A DNA stretch of 64,000 bases, taken from the NCBI RefSeq assembly GCF_020184175.1, contig NC_065531.1, positions 10,685,213 through 10,749,212 on the forward strand, read 5' to 3'. The stretch is from Aphis gossypii. Lineage: Eukaryota > Arthropoda > Insecta > Hemiptera > Aphididae. The notes under the pieces are model-generated. The model saw only the letters and a program-made list of their open reading frames with translations, had not been told where the DNA came from and searched no databases. Shown piece after piece: positions 62,372-64,000 of the stretch. Position 1 is the stretch's first letter. Every line of letters begins with the position of its first letter. The translations under genes were made by a program, and so were the position numbers.

Positions 62372-63597
62372 AATGAATTCAATGTATTTTAATTTTTTTT
62401 TACATTATTGATATTATTAGAACATTCATTTTTTAACAATGGTTTTCAAATTTTATTTATCTAGGAATATCAATTACAACAGAAAAAAATAATAATGGAG
62501 TTATAATATATTTATTACTACAATACCTAGTATTGGAAAATTTTAAAATAAAATTCAACTGCCAAATAATGAATATTATGCACAGTTGTTAATAATACAT
62601 AAGCTTTAAATACAAATATGTCTAAAATAGGATTATTCGTTAAAAGTAACAAAGTTTTATACTTTTACAGTGTAAATACTGTTAATATATTAATATTAAT
62701 ATTATGGTATTATGTATGTTCAATTATTATTTATTATGTTTTGGATAATAAAAATAAATATTTTAAATGTAGTACTTGTAATCTATTCATGTCCATGAAG
62801 TACTTTCCTCGGTGTCACGGATATTTATGGAAATTCTGTAAGCTATGAAACATTCTGAAATTAAATAAATCGGATTTGCATAATAACACTTTTAATAATT
62901 AATAATGAAATGTTTTTACTCATCTGAATATATATAGTCATTGTCATACAAAATAACAAATAGTAAAATTAGTATTCAGCCAAACTCTTTTTATGTTTTT
63001 AACCAGAGAATATAACAATATCCTTAAAGTGAATTGATATATTATCAAACTTTCGAATATAAAAAAATCAATGTTCATACGTTGTATTTAGGATATTTTA
63101 AAAATTAGGTTTCCTATAATCTATGTTTAATATATGAGAATATAATCGATCATTGGATGGTTGTAGTTGTGGAATTCAAGGCTCAAACAACATATTTTTA
63201 TGCATTTTAGAACTACTGAAAATAACGTTCTATAAATAACGTTGACTATGGTGTCACTTTTAAGTTTTAACATTAGAAATGAAACTTATTAGTGCCTCTT
63301 ACAGTACATGCTTCTAGGACTCTAGATACATCCCTGTAGTATGGCCTGAACAATAATCCGGCAAAAATCATAATACACGTCTCTTCATGTCATACAACAT
63401 ACTTACAGCTTCAAACTTCTTGAAAATTTAGACTATTCGCGTCAGCCGCATTTATATACTACCATTAATAGTTAAGAATTTATTGTTTAAATTTAAAAAA
63501 AAGGTACTTTACCTATATCTAAAAATTGAATCATTATTTTACATTTGATTTCGAATTAAAATTTCATTTGACCTAATGGTTTTACGAAAACTTATAA
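62372..63597. other. AT-rich DNA with one unassigned short open frame
   Basis: An open frame at 62618-62848 ends in a Cys/Lys-containing stretch (KYFKCSTCNLFMSMKYF) with a hydrophobic N-terminal half. It may be a further decayed piece of the THAP-type element or chance. Nothing else is recognised. Confidence 0.35.
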
Positions 63598-63774
63598 TTA
63601 TGCATAACCGTACGCCCGCATGTTTTTTTTTGATGCCTTCTCGTACAAATTATATATACGACATAAGTGTATCGGCCTTGGTTTGGTTTTCTGAATCGGA
63701 GCCCATGCTGTCTCTAATGGATTCATCGAATGTGTTACTATATATTCTCTGAAGCCCCTTTCCTCGTCAGCACC
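63598..63774 (-). other. Candidate terminal coding exon of a minus-strand gene
   Basis: After an acceptor-like tttattttattctaag, the minus strand reads GADEERGFREYIVTHSMNPL, then ETAWAPIQKTKPRPIHLCRI, then YNLYEKASKKNMRAYGYA and a TAA at 63600-63598. Residue use is balanced and GC content is higher than in the flanks. No family is recognised. It could be the last exon of a gene lying to the right, or a pseudogene fragment. Confidence 0.3.
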
Positions 63775-64000
63775 CTTAGAATAAAATAAAATTGAATACT
63801 TAAATATTTTTATTGGTTCTATTTATATAAGTACTCGTGACTGTGATGGATCGTCTTCATTATATATCAGCAACGGGGACATACTTAAGTATCTTGGTGG
63901 TGAAGATTGTAGCATATGTTAAGTATTTTTATTAATAATTTAAAAATATATTCTTACTTTTAACGAGTTCTTCGATTTTGTCATCCAATTGATTGCAAAT
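63775..64000. other. Right edge, nothing firmly assigned
   Basis: A second minus-strand coding-like stretch (about 63,842-63,935, reading MLQSSPPRYLSMSPLLIYNE) lies upstream of the candidate exon. Its frame does not splice cleanly to that exon with the visible splice signals. Confidence 0.25.

Overview
The window is AT-rich animal DNA (roughly three quarters A+T by eye) with multi-kilobase introns, many short homopolymer and AT runs, recurrent 'taggtac/gtaccta'-type words and CpG-dense islands. Together with an insect-type neuronal immunoglobulin gene, this suggests an insect, most likely an aphid or a close hemipteran. The species-level guess is inference. There is no bacterial-style gene organisation, and I saw no CRISPR array, tRNA or rRNA.

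Left two thirds (1-41,051): the 3' part of one plus-strand gene of the DPR-interacting-protein (DIP)/IgLON cell-adhesion family. Seven exons (2306-2476, 5321-5449, 7006-7144, 18800-18948, 30118-30231, 32813-32857, 40155-40447) join in one open frame with GT/AG borders. They encode Ig2, Ig3, a Thr-rich stalk, a basic linker and a C-terminal tail with a hydrophobic end suited to a GPI anchor. Signal peptide and Ig1 must lie left of the window. The introns hold a three-copy ~135-bp tandem repeat (7700-8120), a MITE-like inverted repeat (12,902-13,448), a CpG-rich island (14,460-15,240) and a few unexplained coding-like stretches.

Middle (41,052-48,216): mostly featureless AT-rich DNA. It contains a CpG-rich block at 44,661-45,555 that could be a promoter and first exon, and a minus-strand coding-like remnant at 47,695-48,110.

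Right (48,217-64,000): a nest of mobile elements. Helitron B (plus, 49,647-60,169) was interrupted by a nearly identical Helitron A (minus, 50,087-58,333), and Helitron A was interrupted by a Ty3/gypsy-type LTR retrotransposon (51,324-58,230). Helitron C starts directly at the 3' CTAG of Helitron B. The retrotransposon has intact gag and pol frames, linked by a -1 slippery heptamer (A AAA AAC) placed exactly at the gag stop. Its 3' LTR is missing, and 935 bp of Helitron A are also missing there, so one deletion probably removed both.

The most notable system is the pol polyprotein. Between protease and reverse transcriptase it carries a macro domain of the OARD1/TARG1 (ADP-ribosyl-glutamate hydrolase) type, followed by an OTU-type cysteine protease (deubiquitinase-like) domain. 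Gag begins with a SAP-like motif. The element may therefore encode its own erasers of ADP-ribosylation and ubiquitin, perhaps against host restriction; this function is inference. Right of the nest lie a decayed THAP-domain gene or transposon (61,272-62,371) and a possible minus-strand exon (63,598-63,774).
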